Below, piece after piece: positions 41,980-50,445 of a stretch of 64,000 bases of DNA (position 1 is the stretch's first letter; each line of letters opens with the position of its first letter). The translations under genes and the position numbers were made by a program. A model generated the notes under the pieces. That model saw only the letters and a program-made list of their open reading frames with translations, was not told the DNA's origin and ran no database searches. The stretch is from the NCBI GenBank assembly GCA_050747525.1, contig JBOGOC010000061.1:1-64000 (forward strand), given 5' to 3'. The stretch is from JBOGOC01 sp050747525 (GTDB lineage Bacteria > Acidobacteriota > Polarisedimenticolia > JACPZX01 > DASXTC01).

Positions 41980-42885
41980 TTGTCGCGGATCATCGCCATC
42001 GCGAATCAGAAGGGCGGAGTCGGCAAGACCACCACCGCCATCAATCTGGCCGCCTCGCTCGCCATGGGGCAGAAGCGCACCCTGCTGGTGGACGCCGATC
42101 CCCAGAGCAACGCCACGCGCGGATTGGGGATCGGTCCGGCGCCGGATCGCGCCAGCCTGTACGACGTGCTGGTTGCCGGCGTCTCTCCGGGCGACGCGGT
42201 CATCCCGACGCAGCTCGAGCAGCTCTCGATTCTGCCTGCCGATCGCGACCTGATCGGAGCCGAGCTCGAGCTGGCGGGGGTCCCTCACCGGGAGTACCGG
42301 ATGCGGGAGGCGATCCGCTCCATCGAGCACGACTACGACTTCATCGTCATCGACTGCCCACCCGCGCTGGGACTCCTGACGGTCAATGCGCTCTGCGCCG
42401 CGCGGGGTGTCCTCGTGCCGGTGCAGTGCGAGTACCTGGCGCTGGAGGGGCTCACGGAGCTGATGGACACTCTCAAGCGGGTCCGTGGCGCGTTCAACCC
42501 GGAGCTGTGCCTCGAGGGGATACTTCTGACCATGTACGACGACCGCACCAATCTGGCCCGCCAGGTGGTGTCGGAGGTGCAGCAGTACTTCGCCGACAGC
42601 GTGTTCCAGGCCATCGTGCCGCGCAACGTGAGGCTGGGGGAAGCGCCCAGCTTTGGCAAGCCCATTGTTACGTACGATATACGCTCAAAAGGGGCCGAGG
42701 CCTACCTGGGTCTCGCGCAGGAGATCATCGCGCATGAAAAGACGGGCTCTTGGCAAGGGGCTGGGCTCGCTGCTTCCGGAGAAGCCGCCGGCAGCAGCGG
42801 CGAAGGAGCCGGGCGGGTCGACGATGATGCTGATCCAGATCGAGAGGATCAGCCCGAACCGGAACCAACCACGGGAACGATTTGA
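41980..42885 (+). CDS. parA: Chromosome-partitioning ATPase ParA
   Basis: A 301-residue ParA/Soj ATPase. SRIIAIANQKGGVGKTTTAI contains the deviant Walker A, LLVDADPQSNAT is the A' motif and DFIVIDCPPALGLL the B motif. The start is TTG 41980 with GAGGG 5 bases upstream. The family usually ends near residue 255 (AYLGLAQEIIAHEK). Here the frame runs on for another 50 residues, acidic and Ala/Gly-rich, sharing 152 bases with parB in a different frame. That tail may be an accidental extension. Confidence 0.95.
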   Translation: MSRIIAIANQKGGVGKTTTAINLAASLAMGQKRTLLVDADPQSNATRGLGIGPAPDRASLYDVLVAGVSPGDAVIPTQLEQLSILPADRDLIGAELELAGVPHREYRMREAIRSIEHDYDFIVIDCPPALGLLTVNALCAARGVLVPVQCEYLALEGLTELMDTLKRVRGAFNPELCLEGILLTMYDDRTNLARQVVSEVQQYFADSVFQAIVPRNVRLGEAPSFGKPIVTYDIRSKGAEAYLGLAQEIIAHEKTGSWQGAGLAASGEAAGSSGEGAGRVDDDADPDREDQPEPEPTTGTI

Positions 42886-43618
42886 CCAGGAGGAGCTTGA
42901 GGATCTCGCCTCTTCCATCAAGACGGCCGGGGTCCTGCAGCCGATTCTCGTTCGCGACGGCGGAGAGGGGCGCTTCGAGCTGATCGCCGGCGAGCGGCGG
43001 TGGCGGGCGGCGAAGCTGGCAGGGCTCGAGCGGGTCCCGGCCATCGTTCAGAAGGCTGGCGACGAGCAGTCGCTCGAGATCGCCCTCATCGAGAACATCC
43101 AGCGCCAGCAGCTCAACCCGATCGAGGAAGCCAGGGCCTTCTCGCAGCTGATGAGCATCCACGGCCTGACCCAGGAGGCGGTGGCCGAGAGGGTGGGCCG
43201 CAAGCGCTCCAGCATCGCCAACACGCTTCGGTTCCTTAAGCTCCCCGACCCGGTCCAGGGAATGATTAGGGAAGGTACCCTTACATCTGGGCACGCTAAA
43301 GCGCTGCTCGCCCTGAAGACCGAGTCCGAGATCCTGAAGGCAGCCGAACGCATGGTGGCTGGAGAGGTTACGGTCCGCGAAGCGGAGGAGATCGCACGAA
43401 CGCGCATAGCCGCGGCATTGCCGAAGGAATCAAAAGAAGAGGGCGGAGACCCTAACGTTCGCGATGCTGAGGTGAGATTACAACGCGCGCTCGGCACCAA
43501 GGTTCGGATCAAGGGGGCAGAGAAGGGGAAGGGGCACATCGAGATCGACTTCTACAGCACCGACGAGCTGGAGCGGCTGTTCGACCTGCTGGAGGGTGGG
43601 GTCGGAAGCGGGATTTAG
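42734..43618 (+). CDS. parB: Chromosome-partitioning protein ParB
   Basis: A 294-residue ParB/Spo0J. KRRALGKGLGSLLPEKP is the usual N-terminal ParA-stimulating peptide. The CTPase domain shows RPNRNQPR-like SPNRNQPRERFDQEEL and the GERRWRAAKLAG box. The HTH follows in LTQEAVAERVGRKRSSIANTL, and the C-terminal dimerisation region ends the protein. The ATG at 42734 gives the standard N-terminus and lies inside parA. Its binding site, parS, is at 41875. Confidence 0.95.
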   Translation: MKRRALGKGLGSLLPEKPPAAAAKEPGGSTMMLIQIERISPNRNQPRERFDQEELEDLASSIKTAGVLQPILVRDGGEGRFELIAGERRWRAAKLAGLERVPAIVQKAGDEQSLEIALIENIQRQQLNPIEEARAFSQLMSIHGLTQEAVAERVGRKRSSIANTLRFLKLPDPVQGMIREGTLTSGHAKALLALKTESEILKAAERMVAGEVTVREAEEIARTRIAAALPKESKEEGGDPNVRDAEVRLQRALGTKVRIKGAEKGKGHIEIDFYSTDELERLFDLLEGGVGSGI

Positions 43619-43623
43619 TCGCC

Positions 43624-44412
43624 GTGCGGCAAGAGAGATCCTCGACACTGGGGGAAGCCGGCCCGTTTTTTCGGGTCTTCACCCGGATCATCGTCAGCCC
43701 TCTCCGGAGCCTGAGTGTCGCCGGATTCCTGGTCGTTCTTCTGTCACTCATGGCGAGAGCTGGCGAGGGGGCCCTGCTGGCCGGCCTGGCGGGCCCCTTC
43801 GTCGTGATTCTCCTGATCCTGATCTCACTTCCTACCGTGGGAGGGGTTCTCAGGAGATTCCGTCTCTCCGATGAGGAGGAGAGAAACCATGCTCTCGAGC
43901 ACGGGACGATTCACTTCCTGAGACAGAAATACGGGAAGCGCTACAAGCTGAGCGGCCGCGCCGATGTCCAGGGGTTTCGCGTGGCCGGGGCCAGATCGGA
44001 GTCGGACATTCAGAAGGCCTTCGCTCGGCTGCTTCAGGAGATCAGGGCCGGCAACACGGACATCGTCGTGAAGCGAGGCTGTGGGTCGAACATGGTGACG
44101 GCCCAGGCCATCGGCCTGCTGCTTCTGACCGTGCTTGCCGTGGCCGTGATCATCGCGGCCCCTCCCGTCTCGATGGTTCTTGCAGCCGTCGTCGTGATCC
44201 TTCTGGTCGCCCTCCCTCTCCGATACCCGCTCGGCATGAGAATTCAGAGCAGAAGGTTCCTGCTCGTCGATTTCGACGATGCCAGCATCCTGGGCATCAG
44301 TCCCGTAAGTCGGGCCGAGCTGTTGGAGCGGCATCCTGTCTTCTTCGTGCGGACTGGAGTTCAGGTGAAACAGCCTTCCAACCAGCGGCGACCGGCCGGA
44401 AACAGGGCATGA
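43624..44412 (+). CDS. Membrane protein with HALEHGTIHFL motif
   Basis: A 262-residue membrane protein with four likely transmembrane helices: two near the N-terminus (VAGFLVVLLSLM, AGPFVVILLILISL) and two near residues 165-205 (AIGLLLLTVLAVAVII, VLAAVVVILLVALPL). A cytoplasmic loop holds RNHALEHGTIHFL, reminiscent of DUF6391-type proteins, with two histidines and a glutamate that could bind metal. The GTG start is 5 bases after parB. The ATG of the next gene overlaps its stop. I can name no function. Confidence 0.62.
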   Translation: MRQERSSTLGEAGPFFRVFTRIIVSPLRSLSVAGFLVVLLSLMARAGEGALLAGLAGPFVVILLILISLPTVGGVLRRFRLSDEEERNHALEHGTIHFLRQKYGKRYKLSGRADVQGFRVAGARSESDIQKAFARLLQEIRAGNTDIVVKRGCGSNMVTAQAIGLLLLTVLAVAVIIAAPPVSMVLAAVVVILLVALPLRYPLGMRIQSRRFLLVDFDDASILGISPVSRAELLERHPVFFVRTGVQVKQPSNQRRPAGNRA

Positions 44413-45563
44413 GGGCAGGGACGTGGTTGAAGCCCGCCATGTTCCTTGCGGCGTTGGCCGGCTGCCGGGTGGAGATCCCGCTCGATCCGGAGTCCAAGCA
44501 GTCTGCTGTGCTGAAGACCGGCATCACCCTGAAGTTCAGGGAAGCGGGCGCGCCAACCGGTGAGACGGTCCTGATGCTTCACGGGATCACCGACACGAGC
44601 CGCTCGTTTCTCCCCGCCATGCGGCACCTCGCCGAGCTGCGTCCCGATCTTCATCTGATCGCGCTGGACCTCCGGGGCCATGGCGACTCGGCCATGCCGG
44701 CGGCGGAGGGGTGCCGCAGCAGCCCGGAGAACTGTTTCGGCGTCGACGACTTCGCGGCCGACGTCATCGCCTTCATGGACTCCAGAGGAATTCAGCAGGC
44801 ATACCTGGTCGGGCACTCGCTCGGCAGCGCCGTGGCCCAGGAAGTGGCGCTCACGAGCCCCGGTCGTGTGAAGCGCGTGGTCCTGATCGCCACCGTGGCG
44901 CGCTTCTCGGGGACCTTCGCGGTGGCGGACTTCCTGCTTGGGAGCCTCATCGAAGGGCCGTGGAAGCAGGCCGCGGAGCGGCAGGGGAGGAAGTGGCCGG
45001 ACGATGTCTACGACCTGATGCCACGCGACCTGGATCCGGCGGCCGACGCCTGGCTGCGTGCGTACTGGGTCGACAACCCGGTTGCCGATCCGGCCCTGCT
45101 GGCGGACATCGCACCCGAGACTCAGAGCATCCGGCTCGGCACCTGGATCGGCGCGGCGCGTGGGCTCAACGTCTACGACAACACGGAGCGCCTGAAGGAC
45201 CTCTCCGTGCCGGCCCTCGTTCTGTGGCCGAGTCAGGACGCTCTGTTCCGGGATGTTCCCGAGCAGGCCGAGTTGAAAGCCGTCCTGAAGGATGCCGCCG
45301 ACAGGTGCAGAACGACCTATCACTACAAAGTCTACGGCAGGCAGCCCCTGCCCGCTTCCGGGATGCAGGAGGGCGACGTCGGCCACAACCTGCAATGGGA
45401 CGCGCCGGAGGCGGTGGCCAGGGACCTCGCTTCCTATCTGAAGGAAGGTGGCGAGCCGGCTCGCGAGCTCACCTACGCGAGCCCCGGCGATCCTCGCCGC
45501 ATCGAGAGCATCCCGTCCCGGGACCTGTTCCTCATTGGCCGCGGAGAGCGCTGCCCCTCGTGA
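44409..45563 (+). CDS. Lipoprotein alpha/beta hydrolase
   Basis: A 384-residue exported hydrolase. The signal (MFLAALAGC, lipobox LAGC at about 16-19) indicates lipid attachment. The fold is a standard serine hydrolase: MLHGITDTSRSF (oxyanion), nucleophile Ser137 in GHSLGS, an acid near LWPSQDALF, and a histidine late in DVGHNL. Several features suit an epoxide hydrolase/esterase type, but substrate cannot be read. Coupled to the membrane gene by ATGA. Confidence 0.82.
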   Translation: MRAGTWLKPAMFLAALAGCRVEIPLDPESKQSAVLKTGITLKFREAGAPTGETVLMLHGITDTSRSFLPAMRHLAELRPDLHLIALDLRGHGDSAMPAAEGCRSSPENCFGVDDFAADVIAFMDSRGIQQAYLVGHSLGSAVAQEVALTSPGRVKRVVLIATVARFSGTFAVADFLLGSLIEGPWKQAAERQGRKWPDDVYDLMPRDLDPAADAWLRAYWVDNPVADPALLADIAPETQSIRLGTWIGAARGLNVYDNTERLKDLSVPALVLWPSQDALFRDVPEQAELKAVLKDAADRCRTTYHYKVYGRQPLPASGMQEGDVGHNLQWDAPEAVARDLASYLKEGGEPARELTYASPGDPRRIESIPSRDLFLIGRGERCPS

Positions 45564-45600
45564 GCGGCGCGTTCAGGTGAGACGGACTCGCTGAAGGGGA

Positions 45601-46269
45601 TCAGACGCCGGGATAGCGGTCGAAATAGATGAGCAGGAAGGCGAGCTGGTTGGAGACGCCGTGGGTGATGATCGGTATCGTCAGATTGCGCCCGCAGGCG
45701 AGATAAATCAGACCCAGCGCCAGGCCGGCCAGGCTCTCCTGAATCATCCCCGTCAGGCCCTGGTAGTCGTGTCCGAAGCCGAAGGAGGCGCTCACCACGA
45801 TCAGGCTGATCGCCCAGGCCGCGCGAGTGCCCCTGCCTATACCGGCCACCAGGTTCATGAGGTATCCGCGGTACACCATCTCTTCCCCGAACGCGGCCAG
45901 CGTCCAGTTGAGGAGGGTCATGGCCAGGACGATCGAGAGGTTCCCCACCATGGGACGCATGTCGTGCAGGTCGGGAGGGCTGCCCGCCCATCCCGAGATC
46001 GCCGGAACGGTCACGTAGGTCGAGAATAGCTCCAGGGCGATGCCGGCCATGGTGCCGATCAGGATGGCCCGAGGCCAGCTCGGAGGCCTGGCGAGCCCCA
46101 CGTCGCGCCATCGCAGCCGGCGCATGCGGAGCGAGATCCATCCGAGCGCAAAAAAAGGGATCGTCTTGCTGAGCGGGACCAGCCCTTCCAGGTCGGCCAG
46201 GTAGATCAGGACCACGAGGGCCAGCTCGGCCGCGGTCGACCACGTGCTCCGTCGGGCTGACTCCATCAT
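45601..46269 (-). CDS. CPBP-family membrane protease (CAAX-like)
   Basis: A 222-residue integral membrane protein with about six helices. It carries the family's metal-binding motifs EEMVYRG (second glutamate pair), FGFGH and a C-terminal HGVSN. CPBP enzymes are intramembrane proteases that often process peptides. AGGAG lies before the ATG at 46269, which overlaps the stop of the upstream gene. It closes a three-gene leftward unit with a PadR regulator and a HAAS-like membrane protein. Confidence 0.8.
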   Translation of the reverse strand: MMESARRSTWSTAAELALVVLIYLADLEGLVPLSKTIPFFALGWISLRMRRLRWRDVGLARPPSWPRAILIGTMAGIALELFSTYVTVPAISGWAGSPPDLHDMRPMVGNLSIVLAMTLLNWTLAAFGEEMVYRGYLMNLVAGIGRGTRAAWAISLIVVSASFGFGHDYQGLTGMIQESLAGLALGLIYLACGRNLTIPIITHGVSNQLAFLLIYFDRYPGV

Positions 46270-46871
46270 CTCGTGCTCCTGGATCGTGCCAGTGGCAGGC
46301 GCCGTCTGAACCGCTCGATCCCCCAGCGGCCGATGCGCATCGCGAGCCAAATGCCGGCGGCGCCGGCGGCCAGCCCGATGGGGACGATCCACCAGCCGAG
46401 CAGCTCCTCGCCCCCGGTGACCGATCCGAATCCGAGGCGCAGCGAGTACTCGCCGCGGTCGAGCCTCCAGAGTCCGACACGTCCGGGAGTGAATGGCTTC
46501 AGCAAGGCGGCTAGGAAGAAGCTGGCGGCGGCCACGTAGGCAGCCGTCAGCCCCATGAGCGCAAAGAAGGCGGCGGCGCTGACGGTGGCGGCCCGCATCA
46601 GGGCCGCCAGCAGCAGCCATGGCGACCAGCTCGCCGCGGCGCGAACCAGCAGGCGATCGGTCAGGTATAGCTCGGCCAGCTCACCCGGATCGCCGAGCCG
46701 CTGCAGCACGGCCGCGACCTCGCCGTCCCCCATCGGGCGGCCGGTCACGCTGTCCAGCACATGGCTGCGCAGCTCCTCGACGATCTCGGAGGCTTCCGCA
46801 TCGGGAAGGCGCCGCAGCCGTGCGCGCAGGTCGCTGAGGTAGCGGTTCAGCCGCTCGACGCCGTCAGGCAT
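46266..46871 (-). CDS. HAAS/DUF1700-type membrane protein
   Basis: A 201-residue protein. The N-terminal helical domain (RYLSDLRARLRRLPDAEA, EIVEELRSHVLD, VAAVLQRLGDPGELAELY) is the HAAS/DUF1700 pattern that commonly accompanies PadR regulators. Three membrane helices follow, then a basic tail. These proteins are thought to act with PadR in membrane stress sensing. It lies between padR (8-base overlap) and the CPBP gene (4-base overlap). Confidence 0.75.
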   Translation of the reverse strand: MPDGVERLNRYLSDLRARLRRLPDAEASEIVEELRSHVLDSVTGRPMGDGEVAAVLQRLGDPGELAELYLTDRLLVRAAASWSPWLLLAALMRAATVSAAAFFALMGLTAAYVAAASFFLAALLKPFTPGRVGLWRLDRGEYSLRLGFGSVTGGEELLGWWIVPIGLAAGAAGIWLAMRIGRWGIERFRRRLPLARSRSTR

Positions 46872-47244
46872 CGGTGCTCTCCTTGTCCTTCGTGATGTGG
46901 GCCACCAGGTGGTCGAGGCTGGCCGAGAAGCGCGACCACGCCAGCGCCATCCGCCGGACGTGCCGCCGGCCCGACGGGGTGAGCCGGTAGTACTTGCGCG
47001 GATGCCCCGCCTCCGCCTCGACCCACTCCGAGTCGACCCACCCCTCCGACTTCATCCGGCTCAGGAGCGGGTAGACGGTGCCTTCGGGGACCACCAGCCC
47101 GGACCCATCGGCCAGACGCCGCAGGATCTCGAGGCCGTAGAGGCGCCCGGACCAGAGGCACGCCAGGATGGCCAGGTCCAGGCTCCCCTTGCGGAGCTGG
47201 ATCTCCCAGCGATCGATGGGGGTGCCGCTTCCGGTGTCTGTCAT
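46864..47244 (-). CDS. PadR-family transcriptional repressor
   Basis: A 126-residue regulator whose winged helix is typical of PadR: RKGSLDLAILACLWSGRLYGLEIL, LVVPEGTVYPLLSRMKSEGWV and RKYYRLTPSGRRHV. A short C-terminal dimerisation helix follows. An inverted repeat begins one base upstream of the ATG (47246-47274), so autorepression is likely. The ATG at 47244 is the only one giving the standard domain. Confidence 0.9.
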   Translation of the reverse strand: MTDTGSGTPIDRWEIQLRKGSLDLAILACLWSGRLYGLEILRRLADGSGLVVPEGTVYPLLSRMKSEGWVDSEWVEAEAGHPRKYYRLTPSGRRHVRRMALAWSRFSASLDHLVAHITKDKESTDA

Positions 47245-47245
47245 A

Positions 47246-47274
47246 CACGTTACTATGCATAACAAGGTAACGTG
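47246..47274. promoter_or_regulatory. Likely PadR operator (8-bp arms)
   Basis: CACGTTAC (47246-47253) and its exact complement (47267-47274) surround a 13-base spacer that itself starts with the palindrome TATGCATA. The element lies directly before padR and overlaps the place of its promoter or leader. Confidence 0.6.
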
Positions 47275-47309
47275 CGTCAACGGGGTTTCTTGGGAAAAAC
47301 CGAGGGACG

Positions 47310-49967
47310 CTACTCGTGCCGCAGGGCGGTGAGCGGGTCGACGTGCGCGGCGCGGCGGGCGGGCCACCAGGCGGCGGCCAGGGTGGTGCACGAGAGAAGG
47401 GCGGCCACCAGCACGAAGGTGAGCGGATCCCGCGCATCGATGCGGAACAGGAGGCCTTCCACAAGAGGGGTCAGGGCCAGCGCCCCGGCTAGGCCGAGCG
47501 ACAGGCCCAGGAGCAGGATGCGCGAGCAATCCGACAGCACCATCATGATGATCTGCCGGCGCGAGGCGCCGAGGGCGAGGCGTACGCCGATCTCGGGGAT
47601 GCGCTGTCCCACGCTGTAGGACAGCACACCGTAGAGCCCCACCACGGCCAGACCCAGGGCCGTCAGCGCGAAGGCGAGCACCACGTTCAACGTCAGGCGA
47701 TCGCGGGCCACGGTGGCGCCGACCAGGTCGCGCAAGGGCGTGATGCTGTGCGCGGGCTGCGTCGGATCCACGTCACGCAGCGCCTGCCGCACCATCGGGA
47801 TGAAGGCCTCCGGGTCTCCGGACGCGCGCACCGCGATGTTCATGATGAGGTAGGAGCGCTGCGCGTGAGGCAGGTAGATCTCCGCCCGCGGCTCGCTGCG
47901 CAGGCCCTTGAACCTCACGTCGTCCACCACGCCCACCACCTCGTACGGATAGGTGCCCGCCGTGCTGTAGTCCACCACCAGGCGCCTGCCGACCGGGTCC
48001 TGGTCGGGCCATACCTGGCGCGCCAGCGTGCGGTTCACCATCAGGACGCGCGGCGCCTCGGGCGCGTCCCGGCCGTCGAAGCGCCTTCCGCGAAGGACCT
48101 CGATTCCCAGTGTGTCGAAGTAGCCCGTAGTCACCATGCGAACGTCCGCCTGACGGGCGCCCACCGAACCCGCGGGATCTCCCTCCGCCCACACCGGCCG
48201 CTCGAAATCAGGCCCCAGCGGACTGGTGGGAAGGGCGGTTGCTCCCCCCGCGGCCTCCACCCCGGGGATGGCCGCCAGCCGATCCAGAAGGGCTCCGTAG
48301 TAGGCCCGTACCTTGCCGCCGGAGTCGAACGCGCGGTTGTCGAGGAAGATCGGCAGGACGAGCACGCCATCGGGCTTGAAGCCGGGATCCACCGACACCA
48401 GGCGGTCGTACGTGCGCGCCAGCAGCCCGGCCACCACCAGCAGCATGAAGGCGGCCATCACCTGGCCTGCGGCGAAGGTGGTGCGCCACCTCTTCGTGGC
48501 GGCCCCCGCGGGCCCGCGCGCCGCCGGCTTCAGCGAGGCGTGCGGCCCCACGCCGCGTCCGGCGAGAGCCGGCGCCAGACCGAACGCCAGGCTCACGACC
48601 GCGGTGATGGTCAGGGCGAACGCCGCCACGCGCAGATCGAGAGCTGCCTCCGAGACGCGTGGGATGGCGGCCGTCCCCCACGCCTTGAGGGCGGACAGCG
48701 TCCACGAGGCCACCAGGATGCCGGCGCCGCCGCCGACCACGGCGATCAGGGCCCCCTCGGACAGGTGCTGTCGCGCCAGCCGGACCCTCGACGCCCCGAG
48801 GGCCATGCGCACGGCGGTCTCCGGGGCGCGCCGGATGGCGCGCACCAGCTGCAGGCCGGCCAGGTTGGCGCAGGCCGCCAGCAGGACGATGCCCACCCCG
48901 CACAGCATCAGCACGAGCACCAGCCACGCCCCTCCCACCAAGTCATCCTGAAGCCGGAGCACGGCCACCCTCCAGCCGCGGTTGGTCGCGGGGAAGTCCT
49001 TCTCCAGTCCTTCCGCCAGGGTGTTCAGGTCGCCGCCGACCTCGTCGAGCCGGACGCCGGGCTTCATGCGCCCCGCGGCGTTCACGTAGTGCTGATCGCG
49101 AGGGAGCTGTCCCGACAGGTCCCACGGGATCCACAGGTCGACGCGATCGTCCGGCACGGCGAAGCCCGGAGGCAGGACACCCACGACCCGCCAGATCCGA
49201 CGCTCCAGCGAGATGGGAGTGTCGAGGATGGCGGGATCGCCGTGAAAGCGGTTCTGCCAGAGACGATGGCTCATCACCGCCACCGGATCGGCGCCCACGG
49301 GAGCGTTGGCGTTGTTGAAGAGGCCGCGCTGCGCCTCCTCGGGGGTGAAGGTGCGGCCGATGGCGGGCCGCACGGGAAAGACCGTGAAGAAGTCGGCCGA
49401 CACCTGGGCGGTGGAGACGACCACGGCATCGTCATCGGTGCGCAGCGTGCGCCCCATGGCGTAATAGCCAGCGAGCCCGGACAGCGTCCGGTTGTGCCGC
49501 CGCCAGTCGGCGAGATTGCCGCTGGTCACGCCGATGCGCGCGATCCCCAGCTCCTGGTTGGTGTCCCACACCCGCACCAGCCGCTCCGGCTCGGGGAACG
49601 GCAGCGGCTTGAGAAGGGCCGCGTCGGCGAGGCTGAACAGGACGGTGCTGGCCCCCACGCAGAGCGCCAGCGTCAGCAGCGCGACCACGGTGAACCCCGG
49701 ATTGCGCCGCAGCATGCGCGCCCCGAAGCGGAGGTCCTGCCAGGTGGTGTCCAGCCACGCGCCGCGCCGCTCGTCGCGGCAGTACTCCTTCACCACCTCG
49801 ATGCCGCCCAGATCCCTGGCCGCGCGGCGGCGCGCCTCGTCGGGGTCGAGCCCGGCGCGCAGCGAATGGGCCACATGCGATTCCAGGTGGAAGCGCAGCT
49901 CCTCCTCCAACTCGGCGTCCTGCCGCCGGCGCCGGAAGAGATCCAGGACGGTTCTCAGGGGTCGCAT
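47310..49967 (-). CDS. ADOP-type duplicated ABC permease
   Basis: An 885-residue MacB-like permease. The N-terminal 80 residues are a helical prefix (ELEEELRFHLESHVAHSL) followed by WQDLRFGARMLRRNPGFT. Then come two FtsX-type halves, each with a MacB_PCD-like periplasmic domain and four-helix bundle, and a final VDPLTALRHE. This matches the ADOP family (acidobacterial duplicated orphan permeases), which have no ATPase gene beside them. They may export peptides or toxic compounds. PadR ends 2 bases before the ATG. A start further upstream would run through padR. Confidence 0.88.
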   Translation of the reverse strand: MRPLRTVLDLFRRRRQDAELEEELRFHLESHVAHSLRAGLDPDEARRRAARDLGGIEVVKEYCRDERRGAWLDTTWQDLRFGARMLRRNPGFTVVALLTLALCVGASTVLFSLADAALLKPLPFPEPERLVRVWDTNQELGIARIGVTSGNLADWRRHNRTLSGLAGYYAMGRTLRTDDDAVVVSTAQVSADFFTVFPVRPAIGRTFTPEEAQRGLFNNANAPVGADPVAVMSHRLWQNRFHGDPAILDTPISLERRIWRVVGVLPPGFAVPDDRVDLWIPWDLSGQLPRDQHYVNAAGRMKPGVRLDEVGGDLNTLAEGLEKDFPATNRGWRVAVLRLQDDLVGGAWLVLVLMLCGVGIVLLAACANLAGLQLVRAIRRAPETAVRMALGASRVRLARQHLSEGALIAVVGGGAGILVASWTLSALKAWGTAAIPRVSEAALDLRVAAFALTITAVVSLAFGLAPALAGRGVGPHASLKPAARGPAGAATKRWRTTFAAGQVMAAFMLLVVAGLLARTYDRLVSVDPGFKPDGVLVLPIFLDNRAFDSGGKVRAYYGALLDRLAAIPGVEAAGGATALPTSPLGPDFERPVWAEGDPAGSVGARQADVRMVTTGYFDTLGIEVLRGRRFDGRDAPEAPRVLMVNRTLARQVWPDQDPVGRRLVVDYSTAGTYPYEVVGVVDDVRFKGLRSEPRAEIYLPHAQRSYLIMNIAVRASGDPEAFIPMVRQALRDVDPTQPAHSITPLRDLVGATVARDRLTLNVVLAFALTALGLAVVGLYGVLSYSVGQRIPEIGVRLALGASRRQIIMMVLSDCSRILLLGLSLGLAGALALTPLVEGLLFRIDARDPLTFVLVAALLSCTTLAAAWWPARRAAHVDPLTALRHE

Positions 49968-49969
49968 GA

Positions 49970-50308
49970 TCAGGCCGGCTTCAGGACGCGGGCGATGGCC
50001 TCGGACAGCCGCTCCCAGTTCGCCGTTTGCTTTTCCAGTTTTCTGCGGCCGGTGCGTGTCAGCGTGTAGAACCGGGCACGGCGATTGTTCTCGGAGTCCC
50101 CCCAGGTGGCCTGGATCCACCCCTCGCGCTCGAGGCGGTGCAGGGCCGGATAGAGCGACCCCTGCGTGACCTTCAGCACGCCGCGCGACAGCTGCTCGAT
50201 GCGCACGGAGACGCCATAGCCGTGCTGGGGGCCGGCCGCCAGCGTGCGCAGGATCAGCATGTCCAGCGTTCCCTGCAGGAGATCCGATTTCGGGGCGGGC
50301 ATGCTCAT
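49970..50308 (-). CDS. PadR-family repressor of the ADOP permease
   Basis: A 112-residue regulator starting MSMPAPKSDLLQGTLDMLIL. Typical PadR parts are GPQHGYGVSVRIEQLS, VTQGSLYPALHRLEREGWI and RARFYTLTRTGRRKLEK. AGGAGAG lies before the ATG. The 13-bp inverted repeat just upstream (50317-50356) is its probable operator. It is transcribed with the permease. Confidence 0.9.
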   Translation of the reverse strand: MSMPAPKSDLLQGTLDMLILRTLAAGPQHGYGVSVRIEQLSRGVLKVTQGSLYPALHRLEREGWIQATWGDSENNRRARFYTLTRTGRRKLEKQTANWERLSEAIARVLKPA

Positions 50309-50316
50309 CTCTCCTA

Positions 50317-50356
50317 GACGTTCGACAGGAGCATACGCCTCTTCCTGTCGAACGTC
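50317..50356. promoter_or_regulatory. Likely PadR operator (perfect 13-bp arms)
   Basis: GACGTTCGACAGG (50317-50329) and its exact complement (50344-50356) enclose 14 bases. The element lies 9 bases before the padR ATG and is well placed to cover the promoter of padR-permease. No T-run follows on either side, so a terminator is unlikely. Confidence 0.7.
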
Positions 50357-50445
50357 AAGGGGAGCGGCCGGTGCCGCGTGCTGGTATCATCGGTCACCGC
50401 CTCCGGCCGAGCGGCGGCCCGGCGCACGGCATGGAGGAGGTCACG

